This document shows, piece after piece, positions 25,587 to 34,162 of a stretch of 64,000 nucleotides of DNA. Under the pieces are notes generated by a model, which was given only the letters and a program-made list of their open reading frames with translations, was not told where the DNA came from and ran no database searches. Every line of letters begins with the position of its first letter. The first letter of the stretch is position 1. Location: positions 1,488,001 through 1,552,000 of the forward strand of contig NZ_CP052757.1 of assembly GCF_009708005.2 (NCBI RefSeq), in the 5' to 3' direction. A program made the position numbers and the translations under genes. This stretch comes from Cellulosimicrobium protaetiae. Lineage in GTDB: Bacteria > Actinomycetota > Actinomycetes > Actinomycetales > Cellulomonadaceae.

Positions 25587-26534
25587 ATGACCCGCACGGA
25601 ATCCGTCCTCGTCGGCGTCGACGGCTCGGCCCCGAGCCTCCACGCGCTCGACTGGGCGGCGGCGTACGCGCTCCAGGTCGGATGGCCGCTCCACGTCGTG
25701 TGCACGTACTCGCTGCCGTCCTTCACGGCGGCGTCCCTCGACGGCGGATACGCGGCACTCGACGACTCGGCGATCCAGGAGGGCGCGCGTGCCGTCCTCG
25801 AGGAGGCCCGAGCGCGGGCCGAGGCGGCGGGCGTCCGCACGAGCGCCACGGTGACGACCGGCGACGCGGCCGGGGTGCTCGTGGAGATGTCGCGCGAGCA
25901 CGCGCTCGTCGTCGTCGGGACCCGTGGGCGCGGTGGCTTCACGGAGCGCCTGCTCGGCACCGTGTCCTCGGCGCTGCCGGCGCACGCCCACTGCCCGACC
26001 GTCGTCGTGCCGTACCGCACCGGGGGGAAGGGCGAGGAGGCGGCGCCGCAGGAGCTGCCCGCGGTGAAGCCGCTACGGCGCATCGTCGTCGGTGTCGACG
26101 GGTCGCCGTCCGCCGAGGTCGCCCTGCGTCACGCGATCCGTCAGGCGAAGGCGTGGGGCGCGGAGCTCGTCGCGGTCGCCGGCGTCCCGGTCGGGGCGGG
26201 CGCCGGCCTCCTGGCCTGGCTGCCTGCGTCGATCGACCACGAGCAGGTCCTCGCGGACATCACCGAGGGTCTGAACGTCATCATCGACCGTCACGAGGCG
26301 GAGCACCCGGGCCTCACGATCAAGCGCATCGTCCTCGACGGCACGGGTGCGGAGCTGCTCACGGAGTTCTCGACGGCCTCCGACCTCATCGTCGTGGGTT
26401 CGCGCGGTCGCGGGGGCTTCCGCGGGCTCCTGCTCGGCTCGACGAGCCAGGCGGTGCTCCACCACTCCGCGTGCCCCGTCATGGTCGTGACGAAGAAGTG
26501 CGACGACCACGAGGCGCCGACCGAGGACGGCTGA
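25587..26534 (+). CDS. Universal stress protein, tandem UspA domains
   Basis: Protein of 315 residues with two Usp domains. Each starts with a VGVDGS motif (SVLVGVDGSAPS near residue 8, RIVVGVDGSPSA near 165) and ends with the ATP-binding G-2x-G-9x-G(S/T) motif (GTRGRGGFTERLLGTVS and GSRGRGGFRGLLLGSTS). The ATG at 25587 is preceded by GAGAGGAGAG, and TAGGTT (25540-25545) may be the -10. Such proteins respond to hypoxia or general stress in Actinobacteria. The 3' end overlaps a convergent gene by 56 bp. Confidence 0.94.
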   Translation: MTRTESVLVGVDGSAPSLHALDWAAAYALQVGWPLHVVCTYSLPSFTAASLDGGYAALDDSAIQEGARAVLEEARARAEAAGVRTSATVTTGDAAGVLVEMSREHALVVVGTRGRGGFTERLLGTVSSALPAHAHCPTVVVPYRTGGKGEEAAPQELPAVKPLRRIVVGVDGSPSAEVALRHAIRQAKAWGAELVAVAGVPVGAGAGLLAWLPASIDHEQVLADITEGLNVIIDRHEAEHPGLTIKRIVLDGTGAELLTEFSTASDLIVVGSRGRGGFRGLLLGSTSQAVLHHSACPVMVVTKKCDDHEAPTEDG

Positions 26535-26943
26535 GCCGGGCCGCGACGACCAGGAGCGCTCCGGCTAGGGCCCCGAGGATCATCGGGGACGGGACGAGCA
26601 CGATCGCACCCACGGCGAACCACGCGACGAGGGCCCAGCCCAGGGGGGTCGGTGGGATCGTGCCCTTCCCGGCGAGCCACCAGACGAGGCCGCCGAGGGC
26701 GACGAGCGGCACGGCGAAGCTGCCGACCCCGCTCCAGAACGCCGCCTGGTCCTGGAGCGTCGTCGCGCTCGGGTCGGGCCCCGGGAACAGGGGGACCGCG
26801 GCCCACAGGCCGGAGTCCGCCCAGGCGGCGAGGCGGTCGCGCCCGACCGTCGTCACGACGGCGAGGTGCCCGGATCCCAGCGCGACGAGCGTTCCCGCGG
26901 CGACGCGCGCCGTCCGGCGGGCGGTCGACGGTGCCTCGGTCAT
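26479..26943 (-). CDS. Small membrane protein, DUF6463-like
   Basis: Protein of 154 residues with four predicted helices (about 15-32, 68-90, 97-115 and 117-135). GHLAVVT near the N-terminus and the FPGP/AAFWSGVGSFAVP stretch resemble the DUF6463 family; assignment is tentative. ATG 26943 is chosen for GGAG 6 nt upstream; ATG 26979 would lie inside the operator. It is divergent from the TetR at 27026 across a strong palindrome, so it is a likely target of that repressor. Confidence 0.72.
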   Translation of the reverse strand: MTEAPSTARRTARVAAGTLVALGSGHLAVVTTVGRDRLAAWADSGLWAAVPLFPGPDPSATTLQDQAAFWSGVGSFAVPLVALGGLVWWLAGKGTIPPTPLGWALVAWFAVGAIVLVPSPMILGALAGALLVVAARLSRPRSAPRGRRTSSSRP

Positions 26944-26953
26944 GTGTGGCTCC

Positions 26954-27000
26954 GATCTATACGGGGGCGTATCTTTCATGTGTACGGTACCGTATAGATC
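26954..27000. promoter_or_regulatory. TetR operator between divergent genes
   Basis: GATCTATACGG (26954-26964) and CCGTATAGATC (26990-27000) are perfect inverted repeats, and TACGGTACCGTA (26983-26994) is a 12-bp palindrome overlapping the second. The AT-rich sites stand out and lie between the DUF6463-like and TetR genes. Confidence 0.75.
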
Positions 27001-27025
27001 AAGCGATCACGAGAGGACGTGAGCC

Positions 27026-27583
27026 ATGCCTGCCCGGACGCTCACCCCGCGGCACCGCTGGGTCGACGCGGGGCTCGACGCGCTCGCCACCGGCGGACCG
27101 GACGGAATCCGGGTCGAGGCCCTCGCGGCACGCCTCGGTGTCACGAAGGGGGGCTTCTACGGGCACTTCGCCGACCGGCCCGCCTTCCTGGCCGCGATGC
27201 TCGACGAGTGGGAGCGGCGCTGCACGGACGCCGTCCTCGCGGAGGCCGACGCCGAGGGAGGCGACGCGGCGGAGCGGCTCCGACGCGCCGGTCAGCTCTC
27301 GCACACCCCTGAGCAGCAGCGACTCGACCTCGCGGTGCGCGAGTGGGCGCGACGCGACGAGGAGGTCGCCGAGCGCCTGCGCCAGGTCGACGACCGCCGC
27401 ATGGACCACCTGCGCGGCCTCTTCGCGACCTTCGTCGACGATCCCGACGAGGTCGAGGCCCGCAGCACGCTGCTCTTCGCGCTCGCCGTCGCGCGGCCGC
27501 TCATGGTCGCGCGGCACCCGGGGCGCTCGGCCCGCGAGGCCGTGAGCCTCGCAGGCGAGCTGCTGCTCCGGAAGGAGAGCTGA
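27026..27583 (+). CDS. TetR family regulator
   Basis: Protein of 185 residues with an HTH at about 30-50 (IRVEALAARLGVTKGGFYGHF). The C-terminal part with REWARRDEEVAERLRQVDDRR and DEVEARSTLLFALAVARPLM is common in actinobacterial TetR proteins next to DUF6463 or small membrane proteins. RBS GAGAGGACGTGAGCC precedes the ATG. The stop is 6 bp from the convergent ABC permease gene. Confidence 0.9.
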   Translation: MPARTLTPRHRWVDAGLDALATGGPDGIRVEALAARLGVTKGGFYGHFADRPAFLAAMLDEWERRCTDAVLAEADAEGGDAAERLRRAGQLSHTPEQQRLDLAVREWARRDEEVAERLRQVDDRRMDHLRGLFATFVDDPDEVEARSTLLFALAVARPLMVARHPGRSAREAVSLAGELLLRKES

Positions 27584-27589
27584 TGCCGC

Positions 27590-28441
27590 TCAGCTGCGGT
27601 TCCGGTAGAGCCGCATCGTGATCGGGGCCAGGACCGCCGTCAGGAGGACCGAGGCGACGAGGACCCAGAGGATCCCGTCCGTCGCCGGCTCGCCCGCCAT
27701 GAGTCCCCGGACGGCGGTCACGAGGTGGGTGACGGGGTTGACGTCCACGAACCGCTGCAGCGCCACCGGCATCGTGGACGGGTCGACGAAGATGTTCGAC
27801 GCGAACGTCAGCGGCATGAGGATGAGCATCGACGTCCCCATGACGGCGTTCGGAGAACGCAGCACGAGCCCGAGAGCGGTGAACACCCAGCTCAGCGCGA
27901 ACGCGAACACCAGGAGCAGCACGATCCCGAGCACGACTCCGACCACCCCGCCCGGCGGCCGGAAGCCCAGGACGAGTCCCAGGGCGAGCGTGACGATCGA
28001 CGCGATGGTGTAGCGCACGGTGTCGCCCAGCAGCGCCCCGACGATCGGTGCCGGCCGCCAGACGGGCAGGGACCGGAACCGGTCGAACACGCCCTTGCTG
28101 ATGTCCGTGTTCATCGTGTAGCCGGTGTAGATGGTCGTGAAGAGCACGGCCTGCACGAGGATGCCGGGCAGCAGGAACTGCAGGTAGCTCGTCACGTCCC
28201 CCGCGAGCGCCCCGCCGAACAGGTACGTGAACATCAGCGTGAAGATGATCGGTGACACCGTCACGTCGAAGAGCTGCTCCGGCACGTGCTTGATCTTGAG
28301 CAGCGCGCGCCACGTGTAGGTGAGGGTCGCGGAGACCGGTGACGGACGCGAGGGCCGGTGGTCGAGCGCGACCGCGGCCCGCAGCGCGTTCGCCTCGGGA
28401 GCCCGCAGCTCCGCTGCCGTGGTGGTGGGGTCGACGGCCAT
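27590..28441 (-). CDS. ABC-2 type permease (DrrB-like)
   Basis: Membrane protein of 283 residues with six helices. LKIKHVPEQLFDVTVSPIIF and FTYLFGGALAGDVTSYLQFL, then a PGILVQAVLFTTIYTG stretch, are typical of DrrB/ABC2_membrane exporters for hydrophobic compounds. The ATG at 28441 overlaps the last base of the ATPase stop (TGATG), indicating coupled translation. With the ATPase it forms a two-gene exporter. Substrate unknown. Confidence 0.92.
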   Translation of the reverse strand: MAVDPTTTAAELRAPEANALRAAVALDHRPSRPSPVSATLTYTWRALLKIKHVPEQLFDVTVSPIIFTLMFTYLFGGALAGDVTSYLQFLLPGILVQAVLFTTIYTGYTMNTDISKGVFDRFRSLPVWRPAPIVGALLGDTVRYTIASIVTLALGLVLGFRPPGGVVGVVLGIVLLLVFAFALSWVFTALGLVLRSPNAVMGTSMLILMPLTFASNIFVDPSTMPVALQRFVDVNPVTHLVTAVRGLMAGEPATDGILWVLVASVLLTAVLAPITMRLYRNRS

Positions 28442-29442
28442 CAGGCCACCTCCTCGATCGTCTCGTCGTCCTCCATGGGCTGACCCGTCAGGGCGAGGAA
28501 CACCTCGTCGAGGCTCGGCTGGCCGAGCGTGAACTCGGGCACGACGATGCCCTCGTCCCCGAGCGCGGGCAGGATGCGCGCGACGTCGGTCGCGCCGTCG
28601 TCGGGCACGCGGGCCGTGAACGCGTACGGGTCGTTCGCGAGCGTGACCTCCGTGCCGAGCAGGGTGCCGACCACCTCGGCGGCCCGGCCGCGCTGGGTGG
28701 AGTCGGCGAGCCGGACGTGGACCGCGCCCTCGCCCACCGAGCGCTTGAGCTCCGTCGCGGTGCCCTCCGCGATGACCTTCCCGTGGTCGATCACGGCGAT
28801 CCGGTCGGCGAGCTGGTCCGCCTCCTCGAGGTACTGCGTCGTGAGCAGGACCGTCGCTCCGTCCGCGACGAGCACACGCACGATGTCCCACACCTGGTTG
28901 CGGCTGCGCGGGTCGAGGCCGGTCGTCGGCTCGTCGAGGAAGATCACGCGCGGGCTCATCACGAGGCTGGCCGCGAGGTCGATGCGCCGCCGCATGCCGC
29001 CTGAGTACGTCTTGACCTGCCGGTCGCCGGCGTCGCCGAGGCCGAACGCCTCCAGGAGCTCGGCCGACCGCCCGCGCGCCGTGCCCCCGAGGAACCCGTA
29101 GAGCCGCGCGAGCATCACGAGGTTCTCCGTGCCCGTGAGATCCTCGTCCACCGACGCGTACTGCCCGGTGAGCCCGACGACGGAGCGCACCTTGTCGGCG
29201 TCGTGCACGACGTCGTGGCCCAGCACGCGCGCCGTCCCGGCGTCGGGCCGCAGGAGCGTCGCGAGCATGCGGACGGCGGTCGTCTTGCCTGCGCCGTTCG
29301 GCCCGAGGACGCCGAACACCGTGCCCTCGGGGATGAGCAGGTCGATGCCGTCGACCGCCTTGGTCACGGACTTCCCGGACGTGAAGTGCTTGACGAGGCC
29401 GCGTGCCTCGACGGCGAGGTCGCCGTGTGCGGTGTCGGTCAT
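28441..29442 (-). CDS. DrrA-family ABC transporter ATPase
   Basis: ATP-binding subunit of 333 residues. Walker A GPNGAGKT (47-54), Q-loop [15 protein letters not shown], signature YSGGM (146-150), Walker B VIFLDEP (166-172) and [15 protein letters not shown] are those of the daunorubicin-resistance DrrA family. It has a C-terminal DUF4162-like regulatory tail of about 95 residues. The ATG at 29442 has GGAGGGG 4 nt upstream; the longer in-frame start at 29502 lacks one. It is encoded just before its permease. A large repeat block lies upstream, so its promoter should be in 29443-29625. Confidence 0.94.
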   Translation of the reverse strand: MTDTAHGDLAVEARGLVKHFTSGKSVTKAVDGIDLLIPEGTVFGVLGPNGAGKTTAVRMLATLLRPDAGTARVLGHDVVHDADKVRSVVGLTGQYASVDEDLTGTENLVMLARLYGFLGGTARGRSAELLEAFGLGDAGDRQVKTYSGGMRRRIDLAASLVMSPRVIFLDEPTTGLDPRSRNQVWDIVRVLVADGATVLLTTQYLEEADQLADRIAVIDHGKVIAEGTATELKRSVGEGAVHVRLADSTQRGRAAEVVGTLLGTEVTLANDPYAFTARVPDDGATDVARILPALGDEGIVVPEFTLGQPSLDEVFLALTGQPMEDDETIEEVA

Positions 29443-29625
29443 GTCCCCTCCGCGGGATGGTCGTTCGCCGGAGCCGACGAGCCGCCCGGATCCCCGGGCC
29501 ACCCACCCACCGACCGTCGGGGCCGGCAGAACTCATCGGTCGCGCACGTCTTCCATCCTGCGCCGGGCAGGGCCTCGAGGACCAGTGCGATTCGTCAGGT
29601 CCTGTGCCGCCTGTCCCGTCCCGCC

Positions 29626-29662
29626 GAGGTAGAACCCAGGTAGCGCGGGGTAGAACCGTGGT
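29626..29662 (+). repeat. 21-bp repeat array, locus 2 (two units)
   Basis: GAGGTAGAACCCAGGT (29626-29641) and GGGGTAGAACCGTGGT (29647-29662), spaced 21 bp, lie about 185 bp upstream of the DrrA-type ATPase start. Confidence 0.85.
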
Positions 29663-29690
29663 TGCGCTCTCAGGCCCGCGGGTCGGGTCC

Positions 29691-29805
29691 GCGGTGGGGG
29701 TGGTCTCGGTGCTCGGGGCTGCCGCGCCGTCACCTGGGTGTTTCGGGTGTGGGTTCTGGGAGCGCGGCTCTGACGCCCCTTCGCATCCGAGCCCACCCCC
29801 ACCGC
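29691..29805. repeat. Nested inverted repeat inside the repeat block
   Basis: GCGGTGGGGGTGG (29691-29703) pairs perfectly with 29793-29805, and inside it GCCGCGC (29721-29727) pairs with GCGCGGC (29762-29768). On the minus strand the interior contains GCTCCCAGAACCCACACC, loosely like the 3' segment of the variable-stem element, so this may be a diverged relative. Confidence 0.5.
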
Positions 29806-29820
29806 TCGGCCGTCGCCTCA

Positions 29821-29848
29821 CCGTGGTCCGTGGTCCGTGGTCCGTGGT
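29821..29848 (+). repeat. Four tandem CCGTGGT heptamers
   Basis: Perfect 4 x 7-bp tandem repeat. CCGTGGT is also the 3' half of the 16-bp array motif, so it may have arisen by slippage within a unit. Confidence 0.8.
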
Positions 29849-29913
29849 CGGTTCTCGTTCCTGGTCTGTCCTCTCTGCCTGGCAGGGTGCGTCCGGAGTC
29901 TCCCCTGATCGCC

Positions 29914-30013
29914 GAGGTAGAACCGTGGTAGGTCGAGGTAGAACCGTGGTCTGTCGAAGTTGAACCGTGGTCCCGCGAGGTAGAACTCTGGTCCCGCGAG
30001 GTAGGACCGTCGT
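29914..30013 (+). repeat. 21-bp repeat array, locus 3 (five units)
   Basis: Units start at 29914, 29935, 29956, 29977 and 29998, exactly 21 bp apart. The first two match GAGGTAGAACCGTGGT exactly; the others differ at one to three positions. Linkers are AGGTC, CTGTC, CCCGC and CCCGC. Orientation is opposite to locus 4, with hairpin element copy 2 between them. Confidence 0.92.
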
Positions 30014-30305
30014 CACTGTGCCCGACGGCGGTCGGGCGTCTGCCGAGGTCGGGGCACCCTCCTGTCGCCTGCCGGGTCGGGTCACCCTCTTGTCGGCGGC
30101 CGGGGTCGGGTCTCCTCCCGGCGTGGTCGTGCCCGACGACGGTCGGTCGCCCGCCGTCGTCGGTGTCGCCGCCCCGGGGTGGCTGGGTCGCCGATGGCGG
30201 CCGGGTCGCTCGGCGAGGCTGGGTACGGCGCGGCGGGCCACAGCGGGCGTACCGACGCCGGGTGCAGTCGCCCGAGGTGGGCGAAGACCAGGGTGAGTCG
30301 AAGCC

Positions 30306-30405
30306 GGGCGGGGTGGGTGGTGGTGCCGCGTCGTGGCTGGGCCTGGCGGGAGCCGCGAGGAACGAGCGGCGGATGGTAGACGCGGCACCACCACCCACCC
30401 CGCCC
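30306..30405 (-). ncRNA. Variable-stem hairpin element, copy 2
   Basis: Perfect 27-bp arms (30306-30332 and 30379-30405) enclose a 46-nt core. Read on the minus strand the core is TACCATCC, stem GCCGC/GCGGC around TCGTTCCTC, then TCCCGCCAGGCCCAGCCAC. The inner stem is swapped relative to copy 1 (GCGGC/GCCGC) while the loop is conserved. Orientation matches transcription from the upstream aminotransferase gene, so it would lie in that gene's 3' region. Confidence 0.78.
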
Positions 30406-30435
30406 ACCCAGGGCGACCACGCGCCGTCGGGCACG

Positions 30436-30472
30436 ACCACGGTTCTACCTCGCGGGACCACGGTTCTACTTC
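30436..30472 (-). repeat. 21-bp repeat array, locus 4 (two units)
   Basis: On the minus strand GAAGTAGAACCGTGGT (30457-30472) and GAGGTAGAACCGTGGT (30436-30451) follow the aminotransferase stop by 44 bp, separated by CCCGC. Confidence 0.9.
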
Positions 30473-30515
30473 GGTGGGGGAGGTGGTGGCTCGACCGGTG
30501 ATGCGGCGGCTGTGA

Positions 30516-31814
30516 CTACCCGGCGGCGGCCTCCGCGGCGGCGAGGAGGACGCAGGTCGCGACGCCGTCCATGGCGACGCGGACCTCCTCGATCGGGGGG
30601 AGGGTCGGGGCGAGGCGGAGGACCTTGTCCTCGGGGTCCTTGCCGTACGGGAACGGGGCGCCGGCGGGCGTGAGGGCGATGCCGGCGGCCTTGGCGAGCT
30701 CGACGACGCGCGACGCGGTGCCGGGGACGACCTCGAGGCTGACGAAGTAGCCGCCCTTCGGCTCGGTCCACGACGCGACGCCCGCGTCGCCGAGGCGGTC
30801 GGCGAGGATGCTCGTCACGGCGTCGAACTTGGGCGCGATGATGTCGCGGTGCTTGCGCATGTGGGCGCGTACGCCGTCGGCGTCGCCGAAGAAGAGCGCG
30901 TGGCGGAGCTGGTTGACCTTGTCCGGGCCGATGGACTGGGCTGACAGGTGCTTCTTGTACCAGGCGACGTTCGCGGGGGACGACGCGAGGAACGCGACGC
31001 CGGCGCCGGCGAACGTGATCTTCGAGGTCGACGCGTAGAGGAGCACGCGGTCGGGGTGGCCCGCCTCGGCGGCGAGCGAGATCGCGTCGGCGCTCGTCAC
31101 CTCGTCGTCCGTGAGGTGGTGCAGCGCGTACGCGTTGTCCCAGAGGATCCGGAAGTCGGGCGCGGCGGCGGGCACGGACACGAGCGCGCGCGCGACCTCC
31201 TCGGTGACGACCGACCCGTCGGGGTTCGCGTAGGTCGGCACGACCCACATGCCCTTGATCGTCGGGTCCTCGGCGACCAGAGCCGCGACGGCGGCGGCGT
31301 CCGGGCCGTCGTCGGTCATGGGCACGGTGATCATCTCGATGCCGAGCGCCTCGCACACCGAGAAGTGGCGGTCGTAGCCGGGCACGGGGCAGATCCAGCG
31401 GACCTTCTCCTCGCGGCCCCACGGGCGCTCCGAGCCGGGGACGCCGAACAGGGTCGCGTACGCGAGCGTGTCGTACATGAGCGTGAGGCTCGCGTTGCCG
31501 CCCGCGAGGAGCTGCTCGACCGGGACGCCGAGCAGCTCGGCGAAGATCTCCCGGAGCTGCCGCAGCCCGTCGAGGCCGCCGTAGTTGCGCACGTCGGTGC
31601 CGCCGGCGTCGGTGTGCACACCCTCGCCCGGGAGCGCGAGCAGGGCCTCGGAGAGGTCGAGCTGCTCGGCCGAGGGCTTGCCGCGCGTGAGGTCCAGCTT
31701 CAGCCCCAGGGCCTGCAGGTCGGCGTACGCGCGACGCAGGTCGTCGAGGGACGGGGCGGCGCCGGCGGTGGGAACGTCGGCAGGGGCGGTGGGCTCAGGC
31801 TGCGCGGTGGTCAC
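30516..31814 (-). CDS. Aspartate aminotransferase, subgroup Ic (MocR-like fold)
   Basis: PLP transaminase of 432 residues of the type described for Corynebacterium glutamicum AspT. LDLTRGKPSAEQLDLS, RNYGGLDGLRQLREIF, CPVPGYDRHFSVCEALG and WVVPTYANPDGSV are characteristic, with the PLP lysine at K265 in YASTSKITFAGAG. It probably interconverts aspartate/2-oxoglutarate and oxaloacetate/glutamate. The 5' end is 10 bp from the rocD stop on the same strand, so it may be the last gene of a ddaH-rocD operon handling glutamate formed from arginine derivatives. Repeat arrays follow the stop. Confidence 0.88.
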   Translation of the reverse strand: MTTAQPEPTAPADVPTAGAAPSLDDLRRAYADLQALGLKLDLTRGKPSAEQLDLSEALLALPGEGVHTDAGGTDVRNYGGLDGLRQLREIFAELLGVPVEQLLAGGNASLTLMYDTLAYATLFGVPGSERPWGREEKVRWICPVPGYDRHFSVCEALGIEMITVPMTDDGPDAAAVAALVAEDPTIKGMWVVPTYANPDGSVVTEEVARALVSVPAAAPDFRILWDNAYALHHLTDDEVTSADAISLAAEAGHPDRVLLYASTSKITFAGAGVAFLASSPANVAWYKKHLSAQSIGPDKVNQLRHALFFGDADGVRAHMRKHRDIIAPKFDAVTSILADRLGDAGVASWTEPKGGYFVSLEVVPGTASRVVELAKAAGIALTPAGAPFPYGKDPEDKVLRLAPTLPPIEEVRVAMDGVATCVLLAAAEAAAG

Positions 31815-31824
31815 CCTGCGGACT

Positions 31825-33084
31825 CTACCGACCCCGCGCGAGCGCCGTGAGCGCGTCCTCCAGGGCGGACATCCCGGTCTCGAGGTCGTCCGCGGAGATG
31901 GTCAGCGGGGGAGCGAGGCGGATGGTCGACCCGTGCGTGTCCTTGGCGAGGACGCCCCGCGCGAGCAGCGCCTCGCACAGGTCGCGGCCGGTCCCGCGGG
32001 CGGGGTCGAGGTCGAGCCCCGCCCACAGCCCGAGCCCGCGCGCGCCGTCGAGCAGTCCCGTCTCCACGAACCCGGCGAGCCGGTCCTGGAACCGGGCGCC
32101 GAGCGCGCGCGCCCGGCGCTGCGGTTCGCCCGCCGCGAGGAGGTCCACGACGGCGAGGCCCACCGCGCACGCGAGCGGGTTGCCGCCGAACGTGCTGCCG
32201 TGCGTCCCCGGCGTGAGGACCTCGAGCACGTCGCGGCGCCCCACGACCGCGGACACGGGCAGGATCCCGCCGCCCAGTGCCTTGCCGAGCGTCACGAGGT
32301 CGGGCCGCACCCCCCACGTCTCGACGGCGAGCGTCGTGCCCGCGCGGCCGAGGCCGGACTGGATCTCGTCCGCGATCAGCAGCACGTCGCGCTCGGCGGT
32401 GAGCGCGCGCAGCCGCGGCCAGTAGTCGTCGGGCGGCACGATCACGCCGGACTCGCCCTGCACCGGTTCGAGCAGCACCGCGACGGTGGTGTCGTCGATC
32501 GCGCCGGCGACGGCGTCGACGTCGCCGTACGGGACGACCCGGAACCCCGGCGTGTAGGGGTCGAACCCGCGGCGCGCGTCCTCGTCGTCGGAGAACGACA
32601 CGATCGTCGTCGTGCGACCGTGGAAGTTCCCCGATCCGACGACGATCGTCGCCTCTCCCGGCCGGACGCCCTTGACGTCGTAGCCCCACTTGCGGGCGGT
32701 CTTGATCGCGGTCTCGACGGCCTCGGCGCCGGTGTTCATCGGGAGCACGAGGGAGTCCGTCCCGCCCGTGGTGAGCGGCCCGACGAGCGCGGCGAGCGCG
32801 TCGGCGAACGGGTGCAGCAGGTCGTGGTCGAACGCGCGCGACGTGAGCGTGACACGCCCGAGCTGGGCGGTCGCGGCGGCGACGAGCGCGGGGTGCCGGT
32901 GCCCGAAGTTCAGGGCGGAGTAGCCCGCGAGGAAGTCGAGGTAGCGGCGCCCGTCGACGTCGGTCATCCACGACCCCTCGGCGGTCGCGACGGTCACGGG
33001 CAGCGGGTGGTAGTTGTGCGCGAGGGCGTCGCGGGGCCCCTCGCCCGCCGGCCCGGCGACCGCGCGGACGTCCTGCGCGGTCAC
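31825..33084 (-). CDS. rocD: Ornithine--oxo-acid transaminase
   Basis: PLP enzyme of 419 residues converting ornithine and 2-oxoglutarate to glutamate semialdehyde and glutamate. AHNYHPLPVTVATAEGSWMT and DGRRYLDFLAGYSALNFGHR are the OAT signature. MNTGAEAVETAIKTARKWGY and EPVQGESGVI follow, with the PLP lysine at K268 in VTLGKALGGG. The GTG at 33084 overlaps the ddaH stop (GTGA). Together with ddaH this is a standard actinobacterial arginine-derivative catabolic pair. Confidence 0.95.
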   Translation of the reverse strand: MTAQDVRAVAGPAGEGPRDALAHNYHPLPVTVATAEGSWMTDVDGRRYLDFLAGYSALNFGHRHPALVAAATAQLGRVTLTSRAFDHDLLHPFADALAALVGPLTTGGTDSLVLPMNTGAEAVETAIKTARKWGYDVKGVRPGEATIVVGSGNFHGRTTTIVSFSDDEDARRGFDPYTPGFRVVPYGDVDAVAGAIDDTTVAVLLEPVQGESGVIVPPDDYWPRLRALTAERDVLLIADEIQSGLGRAGTTLAVETWGVRPDLVTLGKALGGGILPVSAVVGRRDVLEVLTPGTHGSTFGGNPLACAVGLAVVDLLAAGEPQRRARALGARFQDRLAGFVETGLLDGARGLGLWAGLDLDPARGTGRDLCEALLARGVLAKDTHGSTIRLAPPLTISADDLETGMSALEDALTALARGR

Positions 33085-33995
33085 GACGCGCTCCTCGACG
33101 TCGCGGCCGACCCGGCGGCGAGCTCGCGGATCTCGAGGGTGCAGCACTTGGCCCCGCCGCCTCCGCGCAGCAGCTCGGACGTGTCGACGGCGAGCGTCTC
33201 GTAGCCGCGCTCGCGCAGCGCGGCGGCGAGCCGCTCGGCGCGCGGTGCGTGCACGACGTGCGCGCCGTCGCTCACCGCGTTGAGGCCCAGCACGACGGCG
33301 TCCTCCTCGGTCGCGAGGAGCGCGTCGGGGTAGCGCTCGCGGAGCACCTCCTGCGTGGCGGGCGAGAACGCGGGCGGGTAGTAGACGACGTCCACGGGCG
33401 GTGGGCCGGTGAGGCCGGGGTGCGCGCCGTCGTCGGGCACCCGGGTACCCGGGGCCGAGCCGGAGCCCCCGCGCAGCACGGTGAGCGCGGTGTCGAGGTG
33501 GTAGAAGCGCGGGTCGACGAGCTCGAGCGTCACGACCTCGCGGCCCCACAGTGCGGCGGCCTCGGCGTGCGCGGCGCGGTCGGTGCGGAAGCCCGTCCCC
33601 GCGAGCACGACGTCGCCCGCCACGAGCAGGTCGCCCTCGCCCTCGTTGACGTGCTCGGCGAGGTGGGTGACGTAGCCGTGGTCGGCGAACCACTTGAGGT
33701 AGGCGGGGCCCTCGGGTCCGCGCTCGGGGTGCGTGAAGCGCGCGGAGTAGACGAGACCGTCGACGACGGTCGCGCCGTTGGCGGCGTAGACCATGTCCGG
33801 CAGGCCCGGGACGGGGTCGATCGTCTCGACGGTGTGGCCGAGGTCGCGGTAGGCGTCGCGCAGGCGCTCCCACTGGGCGACCGCGAGCGGGGTGTCGACC
33901 GGCGTGCGCCGGTCCATCCACGGGTTGATCTCGTAGCTCACGGTGAAGTACGTGGGCCGGCACATGAGGTAGTGCCGGGGCTGGCCTGGGCGCAT
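33081..33995 (-). CDS. ddaH: Dimethylarginine dimethylaminohydrolase
   Basis: Amidinotransferase-fold hydrolase of 304 residues, expected to convert N-omega-methylated arginines to citrulline and methylamines; some relatives act on other guanidino compounds. RHYLMCRPTYFTVSYEINPW is the family start, FYHLDTAL holds the catalytic His region and GGGGAKCCTLEIR the catalytic Cys (C284 or C285). A Gly/Pro-rich insertion at about 175-200 is unusual. The ATG at 33995 has GAGGAGG upstream. Pairing with rocD supports a catabolic role. Confidence 0.9.
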   Translation of the reverse strand: MRPGQPRHYLMCRPTYFTVSYEINPWMDRRTPVDTPLAVAQWERLRDAYRDLGHTVETIDPVPGLPDMVYAANGATVVDGLVYSARFTHPERGPEGPAYLKWFADHGYVTHLAEHVNEGEGDLLVAGDVVLAGTGFRTDRAAHAEAAALWGREVVTLELVDPRFYHLDTALTVLRGGSGSAPGTRVPDDGAHPGLTGPPPVDVVYYPPAFSPATQEVLRERYPDALLATEEDAVVLGLNAVSDGAHVVHAPRAERLAAALRERGYETLAVDTSELLRGGGGAKCCTLEIRELAAGSAATSRSAS

Positions 33996-34162
33996 CGCCG
34001 CCTCCTCGCGGGAGCCGGGCCCGCCGGGGTGGTGCGGCCCGGGTGGGTGGCCGGACGGGGGTGGCGTCCGGTGCTGCTGGTGAGCTGCCGGTTGGCTGCT
34101 GGAAGCCCAGCGTACGTCCGCGACGTGCGCGCGTCCTGGGACGACGCGCTCTCCACAGGCTG

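Larger units (their letters stand above)
29443..30515. other. 1.07-kb intergenic repeat block
   Basis: No credible gene; the reading frames here only translate repeats. From left to right it holds a two-unit 21-bp array (29626-29662), a nested inverted repeat (29691-29805), four tandem CCGTGGT units (29821-29848), a five-unit array (29914-30013), an unrecognised G-rich stretch (30014-30305), hairpin element copy 2 (30306-30405) and a two-unit array in reverse orientation (30436-30472), 44 bp past the aminotransferase stop. Confidence 0.8.

Noticed and set aside
29914-30013. CRISPR array
   Set aside because: Repeat 16 bp and spacer 5 bp are far too short, linkers are not unique spacers, and no cas genes are present.
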